From assembly GCF_901542415.1 (NCBI RefSeq), contig NZ_CABEHV010000004.1, forward strand, positions 1,595,501 through 1,659,500: DNA of 64,000 nt. Direction: 5' to 3'. The DNA is from Streptococcus mitis (GTDB taxonomy: Bacteria > Bacillota > Bacilli > Lactobacillales > Streptococcaceae). Below, piece by piece: positions 8,907-18,230 of the stretch. Each line of letters opens with the position of its first letter. The stretch's first letter is position 1. Under the pieces are notes generated by a model. It ran no database searches, was not told the DNA's origin, and worked only from the letters and a program-made list of their open reading frames with translations. Both the position numbers and the translations under genes were made by a program.

Positions 8907-9014
8907 GACCTTGTTTCTTGAAAATGACAGTTTATATGAACATAGAGTTATTTTCAGACTTTTCCACAAATTATAGAATCTTTTCTGAGGATTTAGGGAG
9001 TGATGGAGGAAGTC

Positions 9015-9043
9015 TTGAAAGCGCTTTTGTTTTGTGCTATAGT
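9015..9043 (+). promoter_or_regulatory. GH2 operon promoter overlapped by a cre site
   Basis: TTGAAA (9015-9020), 17 bases, TATAGT (9038-9043). The same bases TTGAAAGCGCTTTTG (9015-9029) match the CcpA cre consensus WTGNAANCGNWNNCW at all but one fixed position, so carbon catabolite repression at the -35 is expected. Confidence 0.6.
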
Positions 9044-9078
9044 CAAGGAAATCGAGTCGTTTAAAGAGGAATGCTTTT

Positions 9079-12000
9079 ATGGGAAGAGAAGAAGTTTTAC
9101 GAAATTACTGGTTTTTTAGCCAAGAGGTGGGGAAGGAAGAGGCCTTGGCGTCGGATTTTCAGAGGGGAAATTGGCAGGCTATTCAAGTACCGCACGACTG
9201 GAGTATTTACAATGATTTTGACCAGTATTCGCCAGCACAAAATGAGGGTGGTCAGTTAAACGGGGGTCAAGCCTGGTATCGAACACAGTTTTACTTGGAA
9301 GAAGATGCCAGTCTTGTATCGGTGCGTTTGTTGTTTGACGGGGTTTACATGAATGCCCAAGTCTATATCAACGGGCAAGTGTTGGGCTATTATCCCAGTG
9401 GCTATACGCCTTTTTCTTATGATATCACGCCTTATCTAAGAAATGATGGGACAGCCAACCAGCTTGCGGTTTTTGTGGAAAATCAGCAACCTAGCAGTCG
9501 TTGGTATTCTGGTAGCGGTATTTACCGAGAAGTAAAATTATTGATTACAGATTCGGTGCATCTGGATTTATATGGGATTAAGATAGAAAGTCCCAAGCTA
9601 AAGAAACAAAGAGATGGATGGGTGGAAACTCAGCTTACAAGTAAGGTTTCAAATGATGGCTCTCAGTCTGTGTCGGTGTATTTGGAACAGAGTATCTGGT
9701 ATGATGGGCAGCAACTGTCAGACTGGCAGGCGACAGATTCTGTAGTGATTGAAGCTGGGGACAAACATCATTTCCAACAAGCAATATCAATTTTTCAACC
9801 CTTGCTTTGGGATATTGATCATCCTCACCTTTACCAATTGAAGACTCACCTTTACAAAAATGGCATTTTGGTTGATGAAGAAGAGGAGACCTTTGGTTAC
9901 CGCTATATGGATTGGCAAGCGGATAAGGGCTTCTTTCTAAATGGTCGCTGGTTGAAGATTCATGGAGTTTGTCTGCACCATGACTATGGAGCGCTGGGAG
10001 CTGTGGAAAATAGGTCGGCTGCCGAGAGACGCCTGCGCCAAATGAAGGAAATGGGAGTCAACGCTATCCGAATAACACACAATCCAGCCAGTAGCATCTT
10101 GCTAGATGTGGCTGCCAAAATGGGCCTACTCATTCAAGAAGAAGCCTTTGATACTTGGTATGGAGGCAAGAAAGAGTATGACTATGGTCGCTTTTTTGAG
10201 GAAGAAGCGACTCATCCAGAAGCGAAAGCAGGCGATTTCTGGTCAGATTATGATTTGCGTACTATGATTGAGCGTGGCAAGAACAATCCATCGATTTTTA
10301 TGTGGTCCTTGGGAAATGAAGTCAGCGAAGCAAATGGTGATGCTCATTCATTGAAGACTATCAAACGTTTGCTAGGAAGAGTCAAAGAAGTGGATGATAG
10401 CCGTTTTGTGACCATGGGAATGGATCAATTCCGCTTTGGAGATGGTTCTGGAGGTCATGAAAAGATTGCTGATTTGCTGGATGTGGTGGGTTTGAATTAC
10501 TCAGAAGACAATATTGATGGGATTCGCAAAAGACATCCCAAGTGGCGACTTTATGGGTCTGAAACCTCATCGGCTACCCGAACGCGTGACAGCTATTTTC
10601 GCCCAGATAAGGAATGGGTTGGGGATAATCGCCGCGTGCGGAATTTTGAACAGTCAGACTACGGCAATGATCGAGTTCCTTGGGGAAAGACAGCGACGGC
10701 CTCTTGGATAGCAGATAGAAATAGGTTAGACTATGCGGGTCAATTTATTTGGACAGGAGTGGACTATATCGGTGAGCCGACCCCTTGGCACAATCAAAAC
10801 GACACGCCTGTAAAAAGTTCCTATTTTGGGATCGTGGATACGGCGGGGATTCCTAAAAATGACTATTATTTCTATCAAAGTCAGTGGTTGGATGCAGATC
10901 AGCATCCCATGGTTCATATCTTACCTCACTGGAATTGGGAAATCCACAAGAGTTATCAACAAGTTGTGGATAAGTATGGGGATATCCCTGTTAGAGTGTA
11001 TTCAAATGCCCGTTCTGTAGAGCTATTTCTAAATGGAAAATCCAAAGGCAGGAAGACTTTTCAGGAAAAATGGACTTCAGATGGTAGAAAATACCAAGAG
11101 GGACAAGGTTCTGGCCAACTCTATCTCGAATGGCGTTTGCCTTATCAACCAGGAGAATTGCATGCTGTAGCCTATGACTGTCAAGGTCAGCTTGTGTCAG
11201 AAGATAGGGTGGTGACTGCAGGTAAGCCAACCAAAATCGGGTTACATGCCGAGAAATCACAACTGGAGCAAGATGGGCAAGACCTCCTTTATCTCTATTT
11301 TGATGTATTGGACAAGGATGGAAATTGGGTTCCGACTACTTCCAATCAGCTTCATTTTAAAATTGAGGGCCCTGCTCGCATTGTGGGTGTGGATAATGGC
11401 AGGCAGGCCAGTCGTGAACGTTACCAAGCCCAGAAAAATGGTCGGTTTAAGCGGAAAGCCTTTCATGGCAAGGGTGTCCTTTTAGTTCAGAGCTTGGAGC
11501 AGACTGGTTATGTGAGAGTAAAAGCCAGTGCTAGAGGGCTAGAGCCAGCAAGTTTTGATCTTTTAGTGGGAGAGGCTTTGGCTTCCCAACCAGTGAAAAA
11601 TAAGTGCTTGTTTGAGATTCGAATGGACAAGCAGCCAGGTTTACAAGAAGGAGATTCCCCAGCCATTGGACTTTATCCACAAACTGTGGATAACCCTGTG
11701 AACAAGGTGGGGAATAGTGAAGTGATTTGGGAGACGAGTGGTAGTGCCCACGCCATTATCAAGCAGGGAGTGCTTCATTGCTTGTCTGCAGGTGACTTGG
11801 CTATCCGCGCCATTTATCAAGGGAAGACCTATCAAATGCACCTGCAGGTCGCAGAAAATACCTCGCTAGGGCAGGCAGTTTTTGTACGACCACTTCGCTT
11901 GTATACAGCTAAGGGAACTTATCCACAGCTGCCATCTTCAGTTTTGGTAGACTATGAGTCAGGCGGTGCAAAACGAGTCAAGGTTGTTTGGGAGGCAATC

Positions 12001-12867
12001 TCCGAAGAAGATATGGCAAGCTTTCATGAGTTTACGGTATCTGGCCAGCTAGAGGGTTTGGATTTAAAGGCTTCTGCTCAGGTTTGTGTCCAAGGGATTT
12101 GCGCTATTGAGCCTGAAAGGGTTTGGACGCTTGTCAAGGAAGCCCCACATTTACCAGACCGAGTCAAGCTAGTCTTATCAGATGGCAGACGAGATACGGC
12201 CAAGGTTACTTGGGATGAACTCAATCCTCAAGTCTATGCTCAGGTAGGAGAAAGTGTGCTCACAGGGCAGGTAGCGGGCTGTGAATTGCCAGCAACAGTC
12301 ACCATTCATGTGACAGATGCCAGTGTAGATGGGGAAGTTATTTCCAATCAGTGGACAGGATCCAATTTGCCTCTGGTCTTTGCCTCCCACTCAGAGCCTA
12401 ATCACCCAGCATCTTACCTCAATGACAAGGTCATTACTCGGAAAAAATCGACAGCCAATACTTGGATTGCCAAGTCAGAGCAAGCCAGCGTGGGTATTCT
12501 GTTTGGAGATGCAGGGATTTTAAAACCGCGATTTGTGGATAACCTGACCTTGTATTATGTTGAAAATCAAGAATATGTGGCCGTTGAGCCGACCTTTATC
12601 GATTATTATGTAGGGAATGAGCCTAGCTTGCCTCGGACTCCAAATCATTTGGATAAGGATTCACTGCTCAAGCAAGAGGAGAATTGGCAACCTGTATCAG
12701 GCATCCGAAAAGTGTCAAGCGACAAGGATGAAGAGCTTCGTTTTGAATTTGATAAGGTGGAAACTTACGCCCTTCGTCTTCGATTTGAAGGCTTGCTCAG
12801 TCCCCTAGCGCTAACAGAATTGCAAGTACATGCCAAAAAAGTAAAGAAAAGTGTAGATAGGAAGTAG
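9079..12867 (+). CDS. GH2 beta-galactosidase-like glycosidase
   Basis: A 1262-residue glycoside hydrolase family 2 enzyme. The N-terminal sugar-binding jelly roll (about 10-170), an immunoglobulin-like domain, and a TIM barrel (about 290-610) are present. The predicted acid/base is Glu 414 in SLGNEVSEAN and the nucleophile Glu 495 in YGSETSSAT. A DUF4982-like module (VRVYSNARSVELFLNGKSKGRK) and several Ig-like/bacterial C-terminal domains follow. There is no signal peptide or sorting signal, unlike the secreted pneumococcal BgaA, so it should act in the cytoplasm on imported galactosides. SD AGAGGA supports the start. One base separates it from the fucosidase gene. GH2 also includes beta-glucuronidase and beta-mannosidase; galactosidase is the best guess. 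Confidence 0.82.
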   Translation: MGREEVLRNYWFFSQEVGKEEALASDFQRGNWQAIQVPHDWSIYNDFDQYSPAQNEGGQLNGGQAWYRTQFYLEEDASLVSVRLLFDGVYMNAQVYINGQVLGYYPSGYTPFSYDITPYLRNDGTANQLAVFVENQQPSSRWYSGSGIYREVKLLITDSVHLDLYGIKIESPKLKKQRDGWVETQLTSKVSNDGSQSVSVYLEQSIWYDGQQLSDWQATDSVVIEAGDKHHFQQAISIFQPLLWDIDHPHLYQLKTHLYKNGILVDEEEETFGYRYMDWQADKGFFLNGRWLKIHGVCLHHDYGALGAVENRSAAERRLRQMKEMGVNAIRITHNPASSILLDVAAKMGLLIQEEAFDTWYGGKKEYDYGRFFEEEATHPEAKAGDFWSDYDLRTMIERGKNNPSIFMWSLGNEVSEANGDAHSLKTIKRLLGRVKEVDDSRFVTMGMDQFRFGDGSGGHEKIADLLDVVGLNYSEDNIDGIRKRHPKWRLYGSETSSATRTRDSYFRPDKEWVGDNRRVRNFEQSDYGNDRVPWGKTATASWIADRNRLDYAGQFIWTGVDYIGEPTPWHNQNDTPVKSSYFGIVDTAGIPKNDYYFYQSQWLDADQHPMVHILPHWNWEIHKSYQQVVDKYGDIPVRVYSNARSVELFLNGKSKGRKTFQEKWTSDGRKYQEGQGSGQLYLEWRLPYQPGELHAVAYDCQGQLVSEDRVVTAGKPTKIGLHAEKSQLEQDGQDLLYLYFDVLDKDGNWVPTTSNQLHFKIEGPARIVGVDNGRQASRERYQAQKNGRFKRKAFHGKGVLLVQSLEQTGYVRVKASARGLEPASFDLLVGEALASQPVKNKCLFEIRMDKQPGLQEGDSPAIGLYPQTVDNPVNKVGNSEVIWETSGSAHAIIKQGVLHCLSAGDLAIRAIYQGKTYQMHLQVAENTSLGQAVFVRPLRLYTAKGTYPQLPSSVLVDYESGGAKRVKVVWEAISEEDMASFHEFTVSGQLEGLDLKASAQVCVQGICAIEPERVWTLVKEAPHLPDRVKLVLSDGRRDTAKVTWDELNPQVYAQVGESVLTGQVAGCELPATVTIHVTDASVDGEVISNQWTGSNLPLVFASHSEPNHPASYLNDKVITRKKSTANTWIAKSEQASVGILFGDAGILKPRFVDNLTLYYVENQEYVAVEPTFIDYYVGNEPSLPRTPNHLDKDSLLKQEENWQPVSGIRKVSSDKDEELRFEFDKVETYALRLRFEGLLSPLALTELQVHAKKVKKSVDRK

Positions 12868-12868
12868 T

Positions 12869-14551
12869 ATGGTAAGAGAAATAAAACCGCATGGCCCCTT
12901 GCCTAGTCAGGCCCAGCTAGCTTATTTAGAGGATGAACTAGCAGCCTTTATCCATTTTGGGCCCAATACCTTTTATGACCAGGAATGGGGGACAGGTCAG
13001 GAGAATCCTGAACGATTTAACCCGACAAGGTTAGACGCGCGTGAGTGGGTTCGTGTACTCAAAGAAACGGGCTTTAAAAAGTTGATTTTGGTGGTCAAAC
13101 ACCACGATGGTTTTGTCCTCTATCCGACAGTTCACACAGATTATTCGGTCAAGGCCAGTCCTTGGAGGAGTGGAGAGGGGGATTTGCTCCTTGAAGTATC
13201 ACAAGCTGCCACAGAGTTTGATATGGATATGGGGGTCTACCTGTCACCGTGGGATGCCCACAGTCCTCTCTATCATGTGGACCGAGAAGCGGACTATAAT
13301 GCCTATTATCTGGCTCAGCTGAAGGAGATCTTATCAAATCCTGCCTATGGAAATGGAGGGAAATTTGCTGAGGTCTGGATGGATGGTGCCAGAGGAGAGG
13401 GCGCTCAAAAGGTCAATTATGAATTTGAAAAATGGTTTGAAACCATTCGTGACCTGCAGGGCGATTGCTTAATTTTTTCAACAGAAGGCACCAGTATACG
13501 CTGGATTGGCAATGAACGAGGGTATGCAGGTGATCCCCTGTGGCAAAAGGTGAATCCTGACAAACTAGGAACAGAAGCAGCGCTGGATTATCTTCAGCAT
13601 GGAGATTCTTCAGGCACTATTTTTTCAATCGGTGAGGCAGATGTTTCCATCCGGCCAGGTTGGTTTTACCATGAGGACCAGGATCCTAAGTCTCTTGAGG
13701 AGTTGGTAGAGATTTATTTTCACTCGGTGGGTCGGGGAACTCCACTCTTGCTTAATATTCCGCCGAATCAAGATGGGCTATTTGATGCAAAGGATATTGA
13801 ACGACTTTATGAATTTGCTGCCTATCGCAATGAGCTCTATAAAGAAGATTTGGCTCTGGGAGCTGAGGTATTTGGTCCAGCTCTTTCCGCAGACTTCGCT
13901 TGTCACCATCTGACAGATGGTCTTGAGACCAGCTCTTGGGCAAGTGATGTAGGCTTGCCCATCCAGTTAGAACTCGACTTAGGTTCTCCTAAAACTTTTG
14001 ATGTAATTGAGTTAAGAGAAGATTTGAAGCTAGGGCAACGAATCGCTGCTTTTCATGTGCAAGTAGAGATGGATGGCGTCTGGCAAGAATTTGGTACAGG
14101 CTTTACAGTTGGTCATAAGCGTCTCCTGCGAGGTCCGCTAGTAGAGGCACAGAAGGTGCGCGTGATGATTACCGAGGCGCAATCTAAGCCTGTATTGACC
14201 AAGATTTCACTCTATAAAACTCCGAGGTTATCACAAAAAGTAGTTGTTCAGGGGCTAGCATTTGTAGAAAAAAGTCTAGCTGTGACAAAGGGAGAGACTC
14301 TTCATTTTAGGATTGAACGTAGCGAAAGTAGTACTCCTTTAGAGACTAAGATTTCGATCCAACCGGGGACAGGTGTCCATGGTGTCGCCTATCAGGACGA
14401 AATTCAAGTCCTTCAATTCCAAGCTGGGGAAAGCAAAAAAGACCTGACCATACCAACCCTGTATTTTGCTGCCGACAAGACCTTGGATTTCTATCTGAAT
14501 CTGACTGTTGATGGACAGCTGGTTGATCAAGCTCAAGTACAAGTTTCATAA
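12869..14551 (+). CDS. GH29 alpha-L-fucosidase
   Basis: A 560-residue cytoplasmic retaining alpha-L-fucosidase. The GH29 barrel occupies about 1-320, with HHDGF (KHHDGFVLYPT) lining the fucose site and the nucleophile Asp 172 in EVWMDGARGEG. A discoidin/F5-8 type C-like beta-sandwich (about 330-450) and a C-terminal beta domain follow. The start is one base after the GH2 stop, so the two are translationally coupled. It would remove fucose (for example alpha-1,3/4 or core fucose) from imported glycans. I remember a fucosidase at this position beside the alpha-mannosidase genes in pneumococcus. No signal peptide. Confidence 0.87.
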   Translation: MVREIKPHGPLPSQAQLAYLEDELAAFIHFGPNTFYDQEWGTGQENPERFNPTRLDAREWVRVLKETGFKKLILVVKHHDGFVLYPTVHTDYSVKASPWRSGEGDLLLEVSQAATEFDMDMGVYLSPWDAHSPLYHVDREADYNAYYLAQLKEILSNPAYGNGGKFAEVWMDGARGEGAQKVNYEFEKWFETIRDLQGDCLIFSTEGTSIRWIGNERGYAGDPLWQKVNPDKLGTEAALDYLQHGDSSGTIFSIGEADVSIRPGWFYHEDQDPKSLEELVEIYFHSVGRGTPLLLNIPPNQDGLFDAKDIERLYEFAAYRNELYKEDLALGAEVFGPALSADFACHHLTDGLETSSWASDVGLPIQLELDLGSPKTFDVIELREDLKLGQRIAAFHVQVEMDGVWQEFGTGFTVGHKRLLRGPLVEAQKVRVMITEAQSKPVLTKISLYKTPRLSQKVVVQGLAFVEKSLAVTKGETLHFRIERSESSTPLETKISIQPGTGVHGVAYQDEIQVLQFQAGESKKDLTIPTLYFAADKTLDFYLNLTVDGQLVDQAQVQVS

Positions 14552-14556
14552 AATAA

Positions 14557-14587
14557 AAGAACCTTTGCACGATACAAAGGTTCTTTT
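14557..14587. terminator. bidirectional terminator between convergent GH29 and GH92 genes
   Basis: AAGAACCTTTG, loop CACGATAC, AAAGGTTCTTTT: an 11-bp stem with A and T runs on both sides. Confidence 0.85.
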
Positions 14588-14596
14588 GTCTACTAG

Positions 14597-16681
14597 CTAG
14601 TGACTTGGTAACCAGCTGAGGGTGAAGGTTAGTTGTTCAGCTTTTAGGAGATCTTGGTGTTGAATAGTTGATACTAGAGTTGTGTCCAGTCGGCATTCTT
14701 TTACAAAGTTAAAATGGCTGTGGTTTTGCTCAGCATGAATATCTAGCCATTTATCTTCTTTGGCAAGGTAGACTCGGAGGTGGTCAAAGAGAGGGATTCC
14801 GAGGTCATAGCTTGGTTTTCCTGGACAGGTCGGATAAAAACCGAGAGTTGACCAGATGTACCAGGCTGAGAGACTGCCATTGTCTTCATCGCCAGGATAG
14901 GCTTCCCAACTTGGGTGAAAAGCTTTCTGACGGAGCGTCTTGATGAGAAGAGCAGTGTAGTCAGGGTAATCGCAGTAACGGAAGAGATAAGGAATGTGGA
15001 AGCTTGGCTGGTTGGAAATGGCGAGTTGTCCAAAAGGAGCAGTAGCCATCTCGCTCATTTCGTGAATCTCGTAGCCATAGCCTGTTGTCTCAAAGAGGGG
15101 AGTCTCCTGACAGGCTTTTAAAAGATAGTTGCTAAAGGCTTCTTTTCCACCCATAAGCTGGATCAAGCCTGGGATATCGTGGAGGACGCCTAAAGTTGCT
15201 TGGATGGCTGAACATTCGGCATAATCACGTCCCCAACTATAAGGAGAGAAATCAGGACGGAAGTTGCCTTGACCATCACGCGCTCGCATGTAACCTGTCT
15301 CAGCGTCAAATAGATGGCGGTAATTTTGTGATGCGGCCTTGTAGGTTTCAGCGATTTCTATTTTCCCTAGTTTTTCAGCACAGCTAGAGATACAAAAGTC
15401 ACTATAGGCATAGTCTAGGGTGTGGCTGACGCTTTCGTGGTGGTCGGTAGAGAGGTAGCCTAGTTCTTGGTATTGGGCTAATCCGTGACGACCATTGATG
15501 CCGAGAGGGTCGGACTTGGTGGCTGTTTCAAGCATGGCTTGGAGGAGTTCTTCTTCTAGGTCGGGGGCCATGTCCTTGCAGGCGCTATCTGCGATAATGC
15601 CATCTAGCAGGGTACCTGGCATCATGCCACGTTCATCTGGAGCCAGCCATTTTGGAAGGAAACCAGTATCGCGGTAGTTATTGAGAAATCCTTCTAAGAA
15701 GCGGTGGTAGTGTTCTGGTATGATAAGAGCAAAGAGGGGGAAGGTGGTGCGGAAGGTATCCCAGAAACCATTGTTGCTGAAGAGGACACCAGGCTTGACA
15801 GTTCCAGTAGCCAGATCCATATGGATGGCTTGCCCTGATTCATCAACCTCATAAAAAGTCTGTGGGAAGAGGAAGAGTCTGTAAAGGCAGTGATCAAAGA
15901 AGGTTCGGTCAGCCTCTCCTGTTTCCATGATATCAAAACGATGGAGGAGATTTTCCCAGTCCGCTTGTGCATTTGCTTTACAGTTATCAAAATCTTTTTG
16001 AGGTAGATTAAGCAGAGCCTGAGAGTGAGAGATGAAAGAAGTCGCTAGCTGAATTTCAGCATGGCTACTTGCTAAGTCAATTAGCCAGTCTTCGCCTTCT
16101 TGGCTGATAGCAAGGATATCCGTATTCATTTTCAGGGATGTGAACAGTATCAGTGGATTTTTGTTGGTTTCAGTTTTACCTTCTTGTCGTAGGGTAAGAG
16201 TCCGCTCATCTACTTGCTCCACTGTCAGTTCATCTGCTGCGTGAAGATAGAGGGAGAGGGCTTTGCCTTGCTTTTGTTCCAAACGAATAGAAGCACCGTA
16301 GCAAGTCGGTGTAAGCTGGCTTTCAATCTGATAGCGCAGGGAGAAAATTTTCAGATAATGAGGTTGGAAAGAGGCCTTATCCATATCATAGGAAGACTGG
16401 CGATGGAAGAGGCTGTCTCCACCCAGTTGGCCTGTGACAGGTGTCAGAAGGAGCCAAGAGTAGTCGCCAATCCAAGGGCTGGGCTGGTGGGTTAATCGAA
16501 TCCCCTGAAAGATAGGCAGATGCGGATCGAAAAACCAAGAGCCCTCCTGGTCACTGGTCTGGGGTACAAAGTAATTCATCCCAAAAGGCACGCCTGTGTA
16601 TGGCAGGGTATTTCCCCGAGAGAAGGCATGCTTGCTGGCAGTTCCAAAGCGGGTATCGATGGTTTCAAGTAGTAGTTTCAT
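14597..16681 (-). CDS. GH92 alpha-1,2-mannosidase
   Basis: A 694-residue calcium-dependent inverting exo-alpha-mannosidase of GH92. Family motifs are visible: an N-terminal beta domain with GNTLPYTGVPFGMN, the (alpha/alpha)6 region with NNGFWDTFRTTFPL, and the C-terminal PGDEDNGSLSAWYIWSTLGFYP-type block (split here as PGDEDNGSLSAWY and LGFYPTCPG) that carries the acidic catalytic and metal-binding residues. No signal peptide, so trimming of mannose from high-mannose glycans should occur in the cytoplasm. It is divergent from the GH125 gene, sharing a 170-bp intergenic region, and convergent with GH29. It matches in kind and neighbourhood the pneumococcal GH92 gene as I remember it. Confidence 0.9.
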   Translation of the reverse strand: MKLLLETIDTRFGTASKHAFSRGNTLPYTGVPFGMNYFVPQTSDQEGSWFFDPHLPIFQGIRLTHQPSPWIGDYSWLLLTPVTGQLGGDSLFHRQSSYDMDKASFQPHYLKIFSLRYQIESQLTPTCYGASIRLEQKQGKALSLYLHAADELTVEQVDERTLTLRQEGKTETNKNPLILFTSLKMNTDILAISQEGEDWLIDLASSHAEIQLATSFISHSQALLNLPQKDFDNCKANAQADWENLLHRFDIMETGEADRTFFDHCLYRLFLFPQTFYEVDESGQAIHMDLATGTVKPGVLFSNNGFWDTFRTTFPLFALIIPEHYHRFLEGFLNNYRDTGFLPKWLAPDERGMMPGTLLDGIIADSACKDMAPDLEEELLQAMLETATKSDPLGINGRHGLAQYQELGYLSTDHHESVSHTLDYAYSDFCISSCAEKLGKIEIAETYKAASQNYRHLFDAETGYMRARDGQGNFRPDFSPYSWGRDYAECSAIQATLGVLHDIPGLIQLMGGKEAFSNYLLKACQETPLFETTGYGYEIHEMSEMATAPFGQLAISNQPSFHIPYLFRYCDYPDYTALLIKTLRQKAFHPSWEAYPGDEDNGSLSAWYIWSTLGFYPTCPGKPSYDLGIPLFDHLRVYLAKEDKWLDIHAEQNHSHFNFVKECRLDTTLVSTIQHQDLLKAEQLTFTLSWLPSH

Positions 16682-16707
16682 AGTCTTTCCTTTAGCTGTT
16701 TTTCTAC

Positions 16708-16736
16708 ATTATATCAGAAAAAGAGGGCCTTTAGAA
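16708..16736 (-). promoter_or_regulatory. promoter of the GH92 gene
   Basis: Minus strand: a perfect extended -10 TGATATAAT (TATAAT at 16713-16708) with a weak -35 TCTAAA 17 bases upstream. Confidence 0.5.
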
Positions 16737-16851
16737 AAGGAGCTTCAAAGATAACTATTTTGTAGAAAAATGACTATCATTTGTGTATGTATTTTCTGTC
16801 TCAAAAGCTATATACTGAAAATGAAACTTGTTTGAAAGAGGACACTGCACG

Positions 16852-18132
16852 ATGATTTATTCAAAAGAAATTGTTCGAGAATGGCTAGATGAAGTGGCAG
16901 AGCGGGCTAAGGACCATCCAGAGTGGGTGGATGTTTTCGAGCGTTGCTATACAGACACCTTGGACAATACGGTTGCAATCCTAGAAGATGGTTCAACCTT
17001 TGTACTCACTGGTGATATTCCTGCTATGTGGCTTCGGGATTCAACAGCTCAACTCAGACCCTACCTTCATGTGGCTAAAAGAGATGCCCTCCTGCGTCAG
17101 ACCATTGCAGGTTTGGTCAAGCGTCAGATGACCTTGGTACTCAAGGATCCTTATGCCAATTCCTTTAATATTGAGGAAAACTGGAAGGGGCACCACGAGA
17201 CCGACCATACAGACCTTAATGGCTGGATTTGGGAACGCAAGTACGAGGTGGACTCGCTTTGCTATCCTTTGCAGTTGGCTTATCTCCTCTGGAAAGAGAC
17301 TGGCGAGACTAGCCAGTTTGATGAGACTTTTGTCGCAGCGACTAAGGAAATTCTCCATCTGTGGACAGTGGAACAAGACCACAAGAACTCTCCTTATCGT
17401 TTTGTCCGAGATACGGACCGTAAGGAAGACACCTTGGTAAATGATGGATTTGGCCCTGACTTTGCAGTGACAGGTATGACTTGGTCAGCCTTTCGTCCGA
17501 GTGATGACTGTTGTCAGTATAGTTACTTGATTCCGTCAAATATGTTTGCAGTTGTTGTTTTGGGGTATGTTCAAGAAATCTTTGCAGAACTAGACCTAGC
17601 TGATAGCGAGAGTGTTATTGCTGATGCTAAGCGTCTCAAAGCGGAAATCCAAGAAGGTATCGAAAACTACGCCTACACAAGCAACAGCAAGGGCGAAAAG
17701 ATTTATGCCTTTGAAGTAGACGGTTTGGGAAATGCTAGTATTATGGATGATCCAAACGTACCAAGTCTGCTGGCTGCACCTTATCTGGGTTACTGTTCGG
17801 TCGATGATGAAGTGTATCAAGCAACTCGTCGTACCATTCTGAGCCCTGAAAATTCCTACTTCTATCAAGGAGAATACGCTAGCGGTCTCGGAAGTTCTCA
17901 TACCTTCTATCGCTATATCTGGCCAATCGCCCTTTCTATCCAAGGTTTGACAACAAGAGATAAGGCAGAGAAGAAATTCTTGTTGGATCAGCTGGTTGCT
18001 TGCGATGGTGGTACAGGTGTCATGCACGAAAGCTTCCACGTGGACGACCCAACTCTCTACTCTCGTGAATGGTTCTCTTGGGCTAACATGATGTTCTGTG
18101 AATTGGTCTTGGATTACTTGGATATCCGCTAA
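16852..18132 (+). CDS. GH125 exo-alpha-1,6-mannosidase
   Basis: A 426-residue inverting exo-alpha-1,6-mannosidase of GH125 (formerly DUF1237). The family blocks are clear: AMWLRDSTAQLRPYL near residue 60, an Asp pair in RPSDDCCQYSYLIPSNMF (218-219) where the catalytic acid is expected, and HESFHVDDPTLYSREWFSWANMMF-type C-terminus with the candidate base. No signal peptide. I start at 16852 because AGAGGA is 10 bases upstream; a TTG at 16828 would also be in frame. In pneumococcus this enzyme removes alpha-1,6-mannose from N-glycan cores; the same role is inferred. GH38 follows in the same direction. Confidence 0.9.
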   Translation: MIYSKEIVREWLDEVAERAKDHPEWVDVFERCYTDTLDNTVAILEDGSTFVLTGDIPAMWLRDSTAQLRPYLHVAKRDALLRQTIAGLVKRQMTLVLKDPYANSFNIEENWKGHHETDHTDLNGWIWERKYEVDSLCYPLQLAYLLWKETGETSQFDETFVAATKEILHLWTVEQDHKNSPYRFVRDTDRKEDTLVNDGFGPDFAVTGMTWSAFRPSDDCCQYSYLIPSNMFAVVVLGYVQEIFAELDLADSESVIADAKRLKAEIQEGIENYAYTSNSKGEKIYAFEVDGLGNASIMDDPNVPSLLAAPYLGYCSVDDEVYQATRRTILSPENSYFYQGEYASGLGSSHTFYRYIWPIALSIQGLTTRDKAEKKFLLDQLVACDGGTGVMHESFHVDDPTLYSREWFSWANMMFCELVLDYLDIR

Positions 18133-18230
18133 GGAACATGCTTTAGCGCAACTGATTCTTGGAAAGAATCACAAATTTACATTTAAAATGTTAACAATAA
18201 AAATTTAAATTTAGAATGAGGTTTTACTTC

